Positions 1 to 9,638 of a stretch of DNA of 64,000 nucleotides are shown here, piece by piece. The notes beneath the pieces were generated by a model, which had not been told where the DNA came from, ran no database searches, and was given only the letters and a program-made list of their open reading frames with translations. The stretch lies in NCBI RefSeq assembly GCF_003201285.1, contig NZ_QICS01000002.1:248001-312000 (forward strand), written 5' to 3'. A program made the position numbers and the translations under genes. Origin of the DNA: Lachnotalea glycerini (GTDB taxonomy: Bacteria > Bacillota > Clostridia > Lachnospirales > Lachnospiraceae). Numbering within the stretch: position 1 is the first letter of the stretch; each line of letters opens with the position of its first letter.

Positions 1-91
1 AGGTAGTATTCCTTGATAGGAAGCATAATAATTACAAATCCTAGTCATGGGGTAGACATAGATATTGAAAAGTGAAAGGAAGGATTTGAAA

Positions 92-1105
92 ATGATTAAA
101 ATTGGTATTATTGGTGCAGGAAGAATAGGCAGAGTTCATGGTGAAGGAGTTACTTACGGAGTAAAAGATGCTCAGGTTAAGGCAATTGCCGACCCATTTA
201 TGAATGAAGAAATTAAACAATGGGCAAATGGTCTTGGTATTGCTTCCTGCTATACAGATTATCATCAAATCTTAGAGGATCCAGAAATTGATGCAGTAAT
301 GATTTGCTCATCAACGGATACGCATGCAGATATTTCAATTGAGGCAATTAAGGCTGGTAAGCATGTATTTTGTGAAAAACCTATTTCACAGGACCTTGCT
401 AAAATTAAAGAGGTAATGGAAGCGCTAAAAGAAACCAAATTAAAATTTCAGGTTGGATTCAACCGTAGATTTGACCATAACTTCAAAGCAGTAAGAAATG
501 CTGTTGAGGCTGGACAGGTGGGTGACGTTCATTTGATTCGTGTGACTGCCCGTGATCCACAGGCTCCTCCAATTGAATATGTAAGAGTATCCGGTGGAAT
601 GTTTTTGGATATGACAATCCATGATTTTGATATGGTATGCTTCTTATCAGGCTGTAAAGTAAAAGAAGTTTATGCAGCAGGAGCAGCACTTGTAAACCCA
701 GATATCGCTAAAGAAGGGGATATTGATACGGCTGTTATTACCATGAAAATGGAAAATGGAGCAATCGCTGTCATTGATAATTCACGCCAGGCTGTTTACG
801 GCTATGATCAAAGAGCAGAAGTATTTGGCTCAAAAGGCCAGGTAGCAGTTGCAAATGACACAGGTTCTAGTGCTGTACTTAGCACTCAAGACGGCGTAAT
901 TGGTGAAAAACCGTTATATTTCTTTTTAGAGCGTTATATGGATTCTTTTAAAAGAGAAGTTTCTGAATTTGTACAGGCTATTGTGGATGACACAGAAGTG
1001 CCGGTTGATATTGAAGCAGGCTTACAGCCTATACTTATTGCAATTGCGGCAAAGAAATCTCTTGATGAAAACCGCCCGATACAGTTAACTGAAGTTCAAT
1101 TCTAA
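92..1105 (+). CDS. iolG: Inositol 2-dehydrogenase (IolG)
   Basis: NAD-dependent oxidation of myo-inositol to scyllo-inosose, the first cytoplasmic step of inositol catabolism. The protein (337 aa) opens with a Rossmann nucleotide-binding motif, GIIGAGRIGRVH, has the GFO/IDH/MocA Lys in a CEKPIS motif near residue 96, and a DMTIHDFD motif with the Asp/His catalytic residues near 170-175. The ATG at 92 is preferred over the in-frame TTG at 65 because AAAGGAAGGA lies 7-8 bases before it. It is followed after 18 bases by iolE, so the two are probably co-transcribed from a promoter outside the window. Another inositol isomer or a related cyclitol is possible as substrate, but the neighbour supports inositol. 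Confidence 0.9.
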   Translation: MIKIGIIGAGRIGRVHGEGVTYGVKDAQVKAIADPFMNEEIKQWANGLGIASCYTDYHQILEDPEIDAVMICSSTDTHADISIEAIKAGKHVFCEKPISQDLAKIKEVMEALKETKLKFQVGFNRRFDHNFKAVRNAVEAGQVGDVHLIRVTARDPQAPPIEYVRVSGGMFLDMTIHDFDMVCFLSGCKVKEVYAAGAALVNPDIAKEGDIDTAVITMKMENGAIAVIDNSRQAVYGYDQRAEVFGSKGQVAVANDTGSSAVLSTQDGVIGEKPLYFFLERYMDSFKREVSEFVQAIVDDTEVPVDIEAGLQPILIAIAAKKSLDENRPIQLTEVQF

Positions 1106-1123
1106 GAGAGGGGAGATATTATA

Positions 1124-2017
1124 ATGTTTGATAAAAGTAAAGTAAAATTAGGTATCGCACCTATCGCATGGACCAATGATGACATGCCTGATCTTGGAAA
1201 AGAGAACACATTTGAACAGTGTGTCAGTGAGATGGCATTAGCAGGATTCACAGGTTCAGAAATTGGTAATAAATACCCAAAGGATGCAGAGACATTAAAG
1301 AAAGCTTTAGAGCTTAGAGGAATGCAGATTTGTAACTGTTGGTTTTCTTCCTTTCTAACAACGAAGCCTTATGAAGAAACAGAAAAAGAGTTTATCAAGC
1401 AGGTTGATTTCCTAAAAGCTATGGGCGCTAAAATTATTGGTGTTTCTGAGCAAGGACATAGTATTCAGGGAACGGATAAAGCTGTGTTTGAAGAAAAATA
1501 CAATATGAATGATGAAGAATGGAATTTACTTTGCACAGGACTTAATAAGCTTGGAAAGATCGCAAAGGGGAAAGGAATTTCGTTAACCTATCATCATCAC
1601 ATGGGAACTGTTGTTCAAACAGAGGAAGAAACAGAACGCTTCATGAATAATACAGATCCAGAATACGTAAGCTTATTGTTTGACACAGGACACTTTGCAT
1701 ATAGCGGAGTTGATCCATTAAAAATGGTTCAAAAGTATGTAAAACGTATTAAGCATGTACATTTGAAAGATATCAGACCAAATGTAGTAGATAAAGTAAA
1801 GAATGAAAAATTAAGCTTTTTACAAGGTGTAAGACTTGGCACTTTTACCATACCTGGAGATGGTTGTATTGATTTTGAACCAATTTTCAAGGTGTTGGAA
1901 GAGGCAGGCTATGAAGGCTATATGCTTGTTGAAGCAGAGCAGGATCCTGCCATTGCAAATCCATTGGAATATGCAATGAAAGCCAGAAAATATATTGCAG
2001 AAAAAACAGGATTATAA
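1124..2017 (+). CDS. iolE: Myo-inosose-2 dehydratase (IolE)
   Basis: Removes water from scyllo-inosose to give 3D-trihydroxycyclohexane-1,2-dione, the second step of inositol breakdown. The 297-aa protein is a xylose-isomerase-like TIM barrel of normal length for the family. It opens with the typical [16 protein letters not shown] segment and has metal-ligand motifs such as [23 protein letters not shown] and [20 protein letters not shown] ribosome binding site precedes the ATG. It is the last gene of the iolG-iolE unit, since a strong hairpin follows. The next pathway enzyme, IolD, is not in the window. Confidence 0.9.
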   Translation: MFDKSKVKLGIAPIAWTNDDMPDLGKENTFEQCVSEMALAGFTGSEIGNKYPKDAETLKKALELRGMQICNCWFSSFLTTKPYEETEKEFIKQVDFLKAMGAKIIGVSEQGHSIQGTDKAVFEEKYNMNDEEWNLLCTGLNKLGKIAKGKGISLTYHHHMGTVVQTEEETERFMNNTDPEYVSLLFDTGHFAYSGVDPLKMVQKYVKRIKHVHLKDIRPNVVDKVKNEKLSFLQGVRLGTFTIPGDGCIDFEPIFKVLEEAGYEGYMLVEAEQDPAIANPLEYAMKARKYIAEKTGL

Positions 2018-2061
2018 TTCTTATAGGTCACATTAGATAAACACATTACATTATTAAAAAT

Positions 2062-2098
2062 AAGGTTATAGAAACGTCAATTTCTATAACCTTGTTTT
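2062..2098 (+). terminator. Terminator after iolE
   Basis: Perfect 13-bp stem (2062-2074 with 2081-2093, arm AAGGTTATAGAAA) with a 6-base loop, followed by GTTTT. It separates iolE from the chemoreceptor gene, whose ATG is 19 bases further on. Confidence 0.75.
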
Positions 2099-2116
2099 AA
2101 ATTATGAGGTGAAAAA

Positions 2117-4105
2117 ATGAAAAGTATAAAATTAAAATTAATAATTAAATTTTCAATTATTATTATTATCTCAAATATTTTGATTGGTATTGCTGCACTT
2201 GCTGTTGCCAGTACCTCTTTAACAGAGGAGGCTAAAACACTGCTTGTGACCATGTCGAATCAAGGAGCTGCTGTGACAGAATCACGAATGAATACTCAAA
2301 AGAAAACGCTTGAAACATTAGCTTCGCTAGAAGAAATTCAAAGTATGGATTTTGACGTTCAAAAACCAATATTAAAGAGTGTATTGGAAAACTCTGGATT
2401 TACTGATATTGGAGTAATGAGTACATCAGGAAAAGTGATGTATTCCACAGGACTAATGATTCAATTGTCAGAAAGTGACTCTGCCAGAAAAGCTTTAGAG
2501 GGAGATAATGATGCTTTTAATTTTGCCTTTAATGAGCAATCAAGAAAGGTTGACATGATGTATGCGACACCGATTGTAAAAGATGGTAATGTTTTGGGAG
2601 CCTTGGTGGGACGAAGAGACGGAACTTCTTTAAGTGAAATCATTAGTGACATGGGATATGGTGAAGAGGGCAATGTGTTTATCATTAATTCGGTTGGAAC
2701 TGTCATTGCAAGTCCCAATAGTGATTTGGTTTTAAACCAGTACAATCCAATTGAATTGGCAAAAGAAGATGCATCGTTATCCTCTTTGTCTGTGGCCTAT
2801 CAAAAAATTTTGGATGAAAAATCAGGAATTATAGAAGTGAATCTTGAAAATCAAAACGAATTCTATGGATTTTCTTCAATCCCTGGAACAGAGTGGATTA
2901 TCATATTTACTGCGAATCAAACAGAAGTGTTATCCAGTATTCCCATTCTTTTATATACCTGCATTATTATTATAGTAATCACTTTATTAATTTGTGTTAT
3001 TATTACATATTTTATGGGAAGATCGATTGCACTTCCCATTACGAAAGCAGTTGGTATAGTAAAAAGAATTGCTGATTTGGATATTAATGCGGATGTACAA
3101 GAAAAAGATTTAAAAAGAAAGGATGAAACAGGAGAACTGTTTCGTGCTTTACGAAGCATAATCAACAATTTAAGAAGTATTATTACACAGGTAAAAGAAT
3201 CTTCTGAGCAAGTAGCAGCATCGTCAGAAGAATTAACTGCAATATCTGCGCAATCAGTAATTGCAGTGGAAGGAGTGACGAACATAGCAAAAGATATCTC
3301 ACAAAGAGCTTCTTTACAAGCTAATAATACACAGGAAGGGTGTTTAAAAGCAGAGCAATTAGGGAAAGCTATTAGAAGTAATCTAATGGGGGTAAATGAG
3401 CTGACTGAGGCTTCAAATGAAGTATTTCATGCACTTTCAGAAGGGTTAGCTGAGATAGAACATTTGTTGAAAAGCACAAAAGAGAGTAATGATGCAAATA
3501 AGCAAATATATGAAGTTATTATTAAAACAAATGATAGCTCAATAAAAATAGGAGAGGCAAGTAATATGATTAACCAAATTGCAGAGGAGACTAATTTATT
3601 ATCTCTAAATGCTGCAATTGAAGCTGCAAGGGCTGGTGAAGCAGGAAAAGGATTTGCCGTAGTGGCAGATGAAATCAGAAAGCTTGCGGAACAATCAGCC
3701 AGATCTTCAAAAGAAATCAGCCAGATAGTTGAAGAATTGTGTTCAAACTCAAGAAATGCGGTTGTTACTGTGGATAAAGTTCAGATTATTGTAAAAGAGC
3801 AAGCAAATGGAGTTTCAAGTAGTAAAGAAAAGTACATTTTAATTGATGAAGCAAGTAAAAAGGTAATAGAAACAGCAAAGAAGTTGACGGTATCAAGTCA
3901 GGAAATGGATCAAATGAAAAATGAGATACTGGAAACGATGCAAAAGCTTACAAACATAGCGCAAAATAACTTAATATCAACAAAAGATACCAGACAAGCA
4001 ATGGAAGAACAAACGAGCTCAATTGAAGAAATAGCAGATGCAAGTGATGGACTGGCAAGTCTGGCTCAGAACTTGTATGAAATAATGAATCAATTTCAAC
4101 TGTAA
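2117..4105 (+). CDS. Methyl-accepting chemotaxis protein
   Basis: Membrane chemoreceptor that senses a small molecule outside the cell and signals to CheA/CheW. In order, the 662-aa protein has TM1 (about residues 9-31), an extracellular Cache-like sensor domain (about 35-270), TM2 (about 273-300), a HAMP linker (about 300-355) and a cytoplasmic signalling domain (about 390-660). The conserved hairpin tip of the signalling domain, [20 protein letters not shown], is near residues 492-511. GAGGTGAAAAA precedes the ATG. It lies between the two halves of the inositol cluster, which may hint at inositol or a related ligand, but the sensor domain does not reveal the ligand. Flagellar genes 55 kb away agree with a motile cell. 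Confidence 0.92.
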   Translation: MKSIKLKLIIKFSIIIIISNILIGIAALAVASTSLTEEAKTLLVTMSNQGAAVTESRMNTQKKTLETLASLEEIQSMDFDVQKPILKSVLENSGFTDIGVMSTSGKVMYSTGLMIQLSESDSARKALEGDNDAFNFAFNEQSRKVDMMYATPIVKDGNVLGALVGRRDGTSLSEIISDMGYGEEGNVFIINSVGTVIASPNSDLVLNQYNPIELAKEDASLSSLSVAYQKILDEKSGIIEVNLENQNEFYGFSSIPGTEWIIIFTANQTEVLSSIPILLYTCIIIIVITLLICVIITYFMGRSIALPITKAVGIVKRIADLDINADVQEKDLKRKDETGELFRALRSIINNLRSIITQVKESSEQVAASSEELTAISAQSVIAVEGVTNIAKDISQRASLQANNTQEGCLKAEQLGKAIRSNLMGVNELTEASNEVFHALSEGLAEIEHLLKSTKESNDANKQIYEVIIKTNDSSIKIGEASNMINQIAEETNLLSLNAAIEAARAGEAGKGFAVVADEIRKLAEQSARSSKEISQIVEELCSNSRNAVVTVDKVQIIVKEQANGVSSSKEKYILIDEASKKVIETAKKLTVSSQEMDQMKNEILETMQKLTNIAQNNLISTKDTRQAMEEQTSSIEEIADASDGLASLAQNLYEIMNQFQL

Positions 4106-4136
4106 TGAAAAAAATGTGTCAATCACAAGGGAAAGA

Positions 4137-4173
4137 AAATGATAGGGAAGTTAGAACAGCTTCCCTATCATTT
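4137..4173. terminator. Shared terminator between chemoreceptor and iolR-like gene
   Basis: Perfect 14-bp inverted repeat (4137-4150 and 4160-4173, arm AAATGATAGGGAAG) with a 9-base loop, lying between two convergent genes. It could stop transcription from both sides, although the T runs are short. Confidence 0.65.
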
Positions 4174-4195
4174 CCTTAGAATAAAGCTTTAAAGA

Positions 4196-4963
4196 CTAAA
4201 TTTGTGGTGCAACTAATGAGATGTTGCAATTGTTTTTATCTAAAGTTTCTTTTAAATCATCTGGTGGCATCTCATCGGTAATTACTGAATCTATATTATC
4301 GAAATTTGAAAATGTCATTAACGAGATAATACCAAACTTGGTATGATCTACTAATAAATAATTTTTCTGACTCTTTAACAGCGCCGTACGTTTAATTTCC
4401 GTTTCCGAAGGAGAAGAATTAGAAGCTCCCCCAATCGTTGATATGCCTGTTGCGGCAACAAAAGACTTACTGATATTATAATGACTTAATACAGTTGCAG
4501 AGCTGGTTCCGGTAAACGATAAGGTTTTACGATTTAAGGAGCCTGATAAGGAAATAACATTAATATTTGGATAAGGTATAGAACGCATAATAACCTCTAT
4601 ACTATTTGTAAGAATAGTTAAATTCTTCTTATCCTTCACATATTCAATCATATGCATGGTAGTAGTTCCAGAATCAATGAAAATAATTTCGTTATCATTA
4701 ACTAAGGAAGCAGCATTTTGCGCGATTGATTGTTTTAATTGAAGGTTACTGATATTACGCTCATCAAATGATAACATAGGTTTATAACCTTCAACTGTAA
4801 CGCCGCCGTATATTTTTTTGATTTTTTCCGTAGAAACCAGTTCATCAATATCGCGGCGTATTGTGTTTTTGGAAACTTGAAATTCAGTACAAAGTTGATC
4901 CAGAGTAACTGTTTTTTGTTGATAAATATATTCTTTGATACTATCTAAACGTTGCGATCTCAA
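4196..4963 (-). CDS. DeoR-family transcriptional regulator, probable inositol regulator
   Basis: DNA-binding repressor of the DeoR/GlpR type, 255 aa. The N-terminal winged helix (about 1-57) contains FQVSKNTIRRDIDEL, and the C-terminal sugar-phosphate sensor domain contains the IFIDSGTTTMHMIEYV motif. The TTG at 4963 is chosen as start because AAAGAGGTG lies 7 bases before it; the longer TTG at 4987 has no ribosome binding site. It is transcribed away from iolJ-iolC-iolA and lies next to iolG-iolE, so an IolR-like role answering to a phosphorylated inositol intermediate is the natural inference. It is not proven from sequence, because DeoR regulators serve many sugars. Confidence 0.85.
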   Translation of the reverse strand: MRSQRLDSIKEYIYQQKTVTLDQLCTEFQVSKNTIRRDIDELVSTEKIKKIYGGVTVEGYKPMLSFDERNISNLQLKQSIAQNAASLVNDNEIIFIDSGTTTMHMIEYVKDKKNLTILTNSIEVIMRSIPYPNINVISLSGSLNRKTLSFTGTSSATVLSHYNISKSFVAATGISTIGGASNSSPSETEIKRTALLKSQKNYLLVDHTKFGIISLMTFSNFDNIDSVITDEMPPDDLKETLDKNNCNISLVAPQI

Positions 4964-5420
4964 ATTAACACACCTCTTTCTTTTCAATAATAAAATAATT
5001 AATATATAGAAAAATTAATTTGCTATATATGTAAATGATTATAGACACATGCCATGAAACAAAGAGTTAGATGCAAGAAGTAAGCGATGGCACGAAAGTA
5101 GTTATGATACAACTTTCTAAGGTACTAAAGTGGTAGTATAGCAAACACTCTATTCTAATAGTATTATATCTAATTTTGGTGAAGAAAGCAAATGAAAAAT
5201 AATTATATCATCATAATATTATCAACAAATAACAAGAAAATAATCATAAAAATACAAAATTGGAAAAGATAAATACTTATAAATTCACAAAAAGTTAATA
5301 CTAATAATCAAAAACAACTTGACAATGGTTAAGTTTGTGGTATAAAATGAGTATAACATTAATATGTTTGGTAATTAATGATTATATTTTAAAAAAATCA
5401 TAAAAAAAGAGGTGATTAAA
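4964..5420. other. Intergenic region between divergent iolR-like gene and iolJ
   Basis: 457 bases without a convincing gene. It is very AT-rich near iolJ and holds the iolJ promoter (5319-5346). An ATGATT/AATCAT inverted repeat lies around 5378-5401, just downstream of that promoter, where a DeoR-type repressor could bind (inference). The part from 5040 to 5160 is less AT-rich and contains an imperfect GAAAGT/ACTTTC hairpin. It could be decayed sequence or a leader of the minus-strand gene; no reading frame there is supported. Confidence 0.6.
5319..5346 (+). promoter_or_regulatory. Promoter of iolJ-iolC-iolA
   Basis: TTGACA (5319-5324), 16-base spacer, TATAAA (5341-5346). It lies about 75 bases before the iolJ start, the right place for a sigma-A promoter of the three-gene unit. 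Confidence 0.7.
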
Positions 5421-6263
5421 TTGTCACTTGTTAATATGTCGAAATTGTTAAAAGATGCCTCTGTCAATCATTATGGTGTCGGAGCTTTTAGCGTTGCAAA
5501 TATGGAAATGGTTTTGGGTGCAATTCAAGCAGCAGAAGAATTCAAATCACCAATTATTCTACAAGTAGCACAAGTAAGACTTCCATATTCTCCATTAAAG
5601 GTTTTTGGACCATTGATGATTGCAGCAGCAAAAGCCGCCAAGGTTCCGGTTGCAGTACATTTGGACCATGGATTAGATATTGATACCATAAAGCTTGCAT
5701 TAGAATTGGGTTTTACCTCCGTTATGATTGATGCCTCTGCATTACCGATAGATGAAAACATCGCTATGGTTTTAAAGGTAAAAGTACTGGCAGACCAATA
5801 TGGAGCTGATGTAGAAGCAGAAGTTGGACAATTAGCAGGAAGTGAAGATGGAAGCGTAGATCATGAAATGTTATATTCTGATCCAGAGGAGGTTTTAAAG
5901 CTCTATACAAAGACCAATCTGGATGCGATAGCGCTTTCAATAGGAAATGCACATGGATTATATAAAAAGGAACCAAAGCTTAACTTTAAAATTCTAGAGG
6001 AAGCAAGAAAAAGGGTTCCAATACCATTGGTACTTCATGGAGGTTCAGGGATTAGTGATGAAGACTTTAGAAAATGTATTGCAGGAGGAATTCGCAAAAT
6101 TAATGTCGCTACCGCCACGTTCTTATCTGTTGAAGAGGCAGTAAGACAGTATTGCAAAGAAGAAAAGCGAGATTATTTTTCAATGAGTAAAGCTATGGTA
6201 TGTGGCTCTTATGCAAATGTCAGCCGACACATCAAGGTATTCCAAAGCGATAATAAAGTTTAA
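5421..6263 (+). CDS. iolJ: Class II aldolase, probable 2-deoxy-5-keto-D-gluconate 6-phosphate aldolase (IolJ)
   Basis: Zinc-dependent class II aldolase, 280 aa. It has the His/Asp motif VHLDHGLD near residue 80, the SIGNAHGLY metal motif and the VLHGGSGI phosphate-binding loop. Placed before iolC and iolA, it most likely cleaves 2-deoxy-5-keto-gluconate 6-phosphate into dihydroxyacetone phosphate and malonate semialdehyde. On sequence alone it could also be a fructose- or tagatose-bisphosphate aldolase. The TTG at 5421 is preferred because AGAGGTG (5408-5414) sits 6 bases before it; the in-frame GTG at 5412 lies inside that ribosome binding site. Confidence 0.82.
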   Translation: MSLVNMSKLLKDASVNHYGVGAFSVANMEMVLGAIQAAEEFKSPIILQVAQVRLPYSPLKVFGPLMIAAAKAAKVPVAVHLDHGLDIDTIKLALELGFTSVMIDASALPIDENIAMVLKVKVLADQYGADVEAEVGQLAGSEDGSVDHEMLYSDPEEVLKLYTKTNLDAIALSIGNAHGLYKKEPKLNFKILEEARKRVPIPLVLHGGSGISDEDFRKCIAGGIRKINVATATFLSVEEAVRQYCKEEKRDYFSMSKAMVCGSYANVSRHIKVFQSDNKV

Positions 6264-6317
6264 TGTAAAACTTGATATAGGAGTTTTTAATAAATTGTAG
6301 AAAGAAAGGGAAAAAGT

Positions 6318-7334
6318 ATGGGATATATTCAATTTGATCAGTCAAAGGAAATTGACCTGATATTGGTTGGAAGAGTAGCTGTAGATTTTAATCCGGTCGA
6401 TTATTACAAACCACTTTCAGAAAGTACGACCTTTAAGAAATATCTGGGAGGCTCTCCGGCAAATATTGCGGTAGGAATGGCTAGATTAGGAAAGAAAATT
6501 GGTTTTATCGGTAAGGTATCGGATGACCAGTTTGGGGATTTTGTTACTAACTTTTTTGATAAAGAGGGTATAGATACCTCGCATATTACCAGATGCAAGA
6601 ATGGTGAAAAAATTGGTTTAACATTTACTGAAATATTAAGCGAAACAGAAAGTAGTATTTTAATGTATCGAGATGGAATTGCTGATTTAAGACTTGATGT
6701 TTCTGATGTAGATGAAGATTATATCAAAAAGGGTAAAGCTATTCTAATTTCAGGAACAGCACTTGCACAAAGCCCTTCCCGTGAAGCAGCATTAAAGGCA
6801 TTGGCTTTGGCGAAGAAAAACAATTTGGTAGTTATATTTGATATTGATTATCGTCCATATAACTGGAACAACATGGATGAGATTGCAATATATTATTCAA
6901 TTGTAGCAAAACAAAGTGATGTAATTTTAGGCTCTAGAGAAGAATTTGATTTAACAGAGCAAATGATTGAACAGGGCAGAACAGATGAACAAACGGCTGC
7001 TTACTTTCACGCAATTGGCAGCAAGATTGTTGTTGTTAAACACGGTAAAGATGGTTCTACTGCTTATACAAACGATGGAAACCACTATAGTATTAAACCA
7101 TTTCCGGTAAAATTATTAAAATCCTTTGGAGGTGGAGATGGTTACGCTTCCGCCTTTTTATATGGTCTATTTGAAGGAATGGAGATTATTGACTGTTTAG
7201 AACTTGGAAGTGCCTCTGCTGCAATGTTAGTTGCAAGCCATGCATGTTCACAGGATATGCCAAGTGTATCGGCTGTCAAAGAATTTATTGCAGAAAGTAA
7301 GAAAAAATACGGAGATATGATTGCCAGAGTTTAA
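6318..7334 (+). CDS. iolC: 5-dehydro-2-deoxygluconokinase (IolC)
   Basis: PfkB/ribokinase-family sugar kinase, 338 aa, that phosphorylates 5-keto-2-deoxygluconate in the inositol pathway. It has the family's N-terminal glycine motif (YLGGSPANIAVGMARLG, about residues 40-56) and the C-terminal ATP/anion-hole motif FGGGDGYASAF with the catalytic Asp near residue 274. AAAGGG lies before the ATG. The product is the substrate of the preceding aldolase gene, and iolA follows 39 bases after the stop, so the three form an operon. Confidence 0.9.
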   Translation: MGYIQFDQSKEIDLILVGRVAVDFNPVDYYKPLSESTTFKKYLGGSPANIAVGMARLGKKIGFIGKVSDDQFGDFVTNFFDKEGIDTSHITRCKNGEKIGLTFTEILSETESSILMYRDGIADLRLDVSDVDEDYIKKGKAILISGTALAQSPSREAALKALALAKKNNLVVIFDIDYRPYNWNNMDEIAIYYSIVAKQSDVILGSREEFDLTEQMIEQGRTDEQTAAYFHAIGSKIVVVKHGKDGSTAYTNDGNHYSIKPFPVKLLKSFGGGDGYASAFLYGLFEGMEIIDCLELGSASAAMLVASHACSQDMPSVSAVKEFIAESKKKYGDMIARV

Positions 7335-7373
7335 GTGATCAAATTAAATTTAACATAGAAAAGGAGTAAAGAT

Positions 7374-8870
7374 ATGGAAACAATTAAATATTTTGTCGGT
7401 GGAGAATACCGAGAATCTAAAACAACAAAATTCAATGACATTTACAATCCTAGTACAGGCGAAGTAGTTGCGAAAGCTCCTTGCTGTACCAAAGAAGAAG
7501 TAGAAGAAGCAATTGCAATTGCTAAGGAAGCTTACAAAACTTGGTCACAGGTACCAGTAATCAAGCGCGCACAGGTTATGTACAAGGTTCGTGAACTAAT
7601 CATAAAATATATGGATGAATTAACGGTACTGGTATCACAGGAGCATGGAAAAGTACTTAGTGAAGCACATGGAGATGTGTTAAAAGCACAGGAAGGAACA
7701 GAACTTGCTTGCTCAATCCCTACCTTAATGATGGGAGAGTCTTTATTAAATACCTCAAAAGGCTTTGACACCACACTATTTCGCGAATCACTTGGTGTAT
7801 TTGCAGGAATTACTCCATTTAATTTCCCAGCAATGATTCCGATGGGATGGATGACTCCTAACTGTCTTGCTGCTGGTAACTGCATGGTATTAAAGGTATC
7901 AAGCTCAACACCAAGAACTGCATTAAGATTTGCAGAAATCTATAAAGAAGCAGGTTTGCCGGATGGTGTATTAAACATCGTTACATGTACAAGAAATGAA
8001 GCAGAAATCTTTTTAACACATCCAGATATCAGAGGTATTTCTTTTGTAGGATCTACTTCGGTAGGTAAACATATTTATAGCACGGCTGCAGCTCATGGAA
8101 AGAGAGTACAGGCTTTATGCGAAGCGAAGAATCATGCATTGGTTATGAATGATGCTGCAATTGAGCGTAGCGCTGCTAGTATTATCAATTCTGCTTTTGG
8201 ATGCGCCGGCGAAAGATGTATGGCATTACCTGTTGTTGTTGCAGAAGAGGGAATCGCTGATGCATTAGTTGCAAAATTAGTAGAGCTTTCAAAAGGGCTT
8301 AAAATAGGTCCAGGCTATGAAGCAGATTCTAAATTAGGACCGGTTATTACAGAAAAGCACAAACAAAGTGTATTAAACTGGATTCAAAAGGGAATTGATG
8401 AAGGTGCTAAATTAGTACTTGATGGTAGAGATGTAACAGTAGAAGGTTATGAAAACGGCTTTTACGTTGGACCTACAATCTTTGACCATGTATCAGAAGA
8501 GATGACAATTGGCGCAACTGAAATATTTGGACCGGTTCTTTGCGTAAAGAGAGTAAAAGATTTTGAAGAGGGATTAGCTGTTATGAACAGTAATCCATTT
8601 GCAAATGGATCAGTGATTTACACACAAAGTGGATATTTTGCAAGAGAATTTGCAAGCAGAACAGATGGAGGAATGGTAGGAGTTAATGTTGGAATTCCTG
8701 TTCCGGTTGGCGTATTCCCATTCTCAGGACATAAGAATTCTTTCTTTGGAGACTTACATTGTTTAGGAAAAGACAGCGTAAGATTCTATACAGAAAGCAA
8801 ATGTGTTACCACTAAATGGTTTGACGAAGAAGAGAAGAAAGTGACAAGTGTAAGTACTTGGGACAATTAA
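7374..8870 (+). CDS. iolA: Methylmalonate/malonate semialdehyde dehydrogenase, CoA-acylating (IolA)
   Basis: Converts malonate semialdehyde from the IolJ reaction to acetyl-CoA and CO2 using NAD and CoA. The 498-aa aldehyde dehydrogenase has the catalytic Cys at residue 282 in GCAGERCMALP. It also has the CEAKNHALVMNDA segment, where an Asn replaces the general-base Glu of hydrolytic aldehyde dehydrogenases, as is typical of this CoA-dependent family. AAAAGGAG precedes the ATG. It is the last gene of the iolJ-iolC-iolA unit and a strong terminator follows. Confidence 0.92.
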   Translation: METIKYFVGGEYRESKTTKFNDIYNPSTGEVVAKAPCCTKEEVEEAIAIAKEAYKTWSQVPVIKRAQVMYKVRELIIKYMDELTVLVSQEHGKVLSEAHGDVLKAQEGTELACSIPTLMMGESLLNTSKGFDTTLFRESLGVFAGITPFNFPAMIPMGWMTPNCLAAGNCMVLKVSSSTPRTALRFAEIYKEAGLPDGVLNIVTCTRNEAEIFLTHPDIRGISFVGSTSVGKHIYSTAAAHGKRVQALCEAKNHALVMNDAAIERSAASIINSAFGCAGERCMALPVVVAEEGIADALVAKLVELSKGLKIGPGYEADSKLGPVITEKHKQSVLNWIQKGIDEGAKLVLDGRDVTVEGYENGFYVGPTIFDHVSEEMTIGATEIFGPVLCVKRVKDFEEGLAVMNSNPFANGSVIYTQSGYFAREFASRTDGGMVGVNVGIPVPVGVFPFSGHKNSFFGDLHCLGKDSVRFYTESKCVTTKWFDEEEKKVTSVSTWDN

Positions 8871-8924
8871 AGATCTAGCAATATCAACATTTATAAATTC
8901 AATATCCTTAATAATTATTTCAAT

Positions 8925-8961
8925 AAAAGACCACTGATAAAATATTTTTCAGTGGTCTTTT
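8925..8961 (+). terminator. Terminator after iolA
   Basis: Perfect 13-bp stem (8925-8937 with 8949-8961, arm AAAAGACCACTGA), 11-base loop, with a T-rich end. It ends the iolJ-iolC-iolA transcript. Confidence 0.85.
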
Positions 8962-9066
8962 GGTATTTGTATCTAAAATTTAGTTACCCCAAATTTATTT
9001 ACTATGCAATTATTGGTTTGGGATGAAGAAAACATACTGCTGTGAATATAAACTCGTGAAAAAAGA

Positions 9067-9101
9067 TTGACAAGGACAAATAAATTGTGTACAATACAAT
9101 T
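9067..9101 (+). promoter_or_regulatory. Promoter and possible operator of the glutathione peroxidase pair
   Basis: TTGACA (9067-9072), 17-base spacer, TACAAT (9090-9095): a near-consensus sigma-A promoter about 50 bases before the first peroxidase gene. AATTGT (9083-9088) and ACAATT (9096-9101) form an inverted repeat across the -10 box, and another ACAATT lies at 9115-9120. This resembles MarR/OhrR-type operators, which would fit peroxide control, but no such regulator gene is nearby. Confidence 0.7.
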
Positions 9102-9149
9102 AAATAAATAGAACACAATTAAATTGAAAGCAATAAAAAGGAGGACTAT

Positions 9150-9626
9150 ATGAATATATATGATTATAAAGTAAAAAAATCAAATGGTGAAATGCAAAGC
9201 ATAAGTGATTATAAAGGTAAAGTATTATTAATTGTTAATACTGCAACAGGCTGTGGGTTTACTCCACAATACGAAGGATTGCAAAAGCTATATGATAAGT
9301 ATAAGGATCAAGGCTTTATTGTATTAGATTTTCCGTGTAATCAGTTTGCTAATCAAGCGCCTGGAACGGGAGAAGAAATTCATGAGTTTTGCCAATTAAA
9401 TTATCAGGTTAGTTTTCCACAATTTGCTAAGATTGATGTAAATGGTGAGAAGGAAGATTTGTTATTTACATTTTTAAAATCTCAGCAGAAGGGTATATTA
9501 AGTAATAAAATTAAATGGAATTTTACAAAATTTTTGGTTGATAGAGATGGTAAAGTGCTTGAAAGATTTGCGCCGGCTACTATACCGGAGAAAATAGAAG
9601 AAAAAATTAAAAATATATTGAGGTAG
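9150..9626 (+). CDS. Glutathione peroxidase family protein (Cys type), first of a tandem pair
   Basis: Thiol peroxidase of the GPx family, 158 aa, that reduces hydroperoxides. The peroxidatic Cys is at residue 35 ([12 protein letters not shown]), so this is a Cys enzyme and not a selenoenzyme. The Gln (FPCNQF) and Trp/Asn (WNFTKFL) of the active-site tetrad are present. A Cys in the EFCQLNY helix could be the resolving Cys of thioredoxin-dependent members, so thioredoxin is a more likely electron donor than glutathione. GGAGG precedes the ATG. A related gene starts 12 bases after the stop. Confidence 0.9.
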   Translation: MNIYDYKVKKSNGEMQSISDYKGKVLLIVNTATGCGFTPQYEGLQKLYDKYKDQGFIVLDFPCNQFANQAPGTGEEIHEFCQLNYQVSFPQFAKIDVNGEKEDLLFTFLKSQQKGILSNKIKWNFTKFLVDRDGKVLERFAPATIPEKIEEKIKNILR

Positions 9627-9638
9627 GAGGAATGAAAG

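Noticed and set aside
5412-5420. GTG start of iolJ
   Set aside because: The GTG is part of the AGAGGTG ribosome binding site that serves the TTG at 5421.
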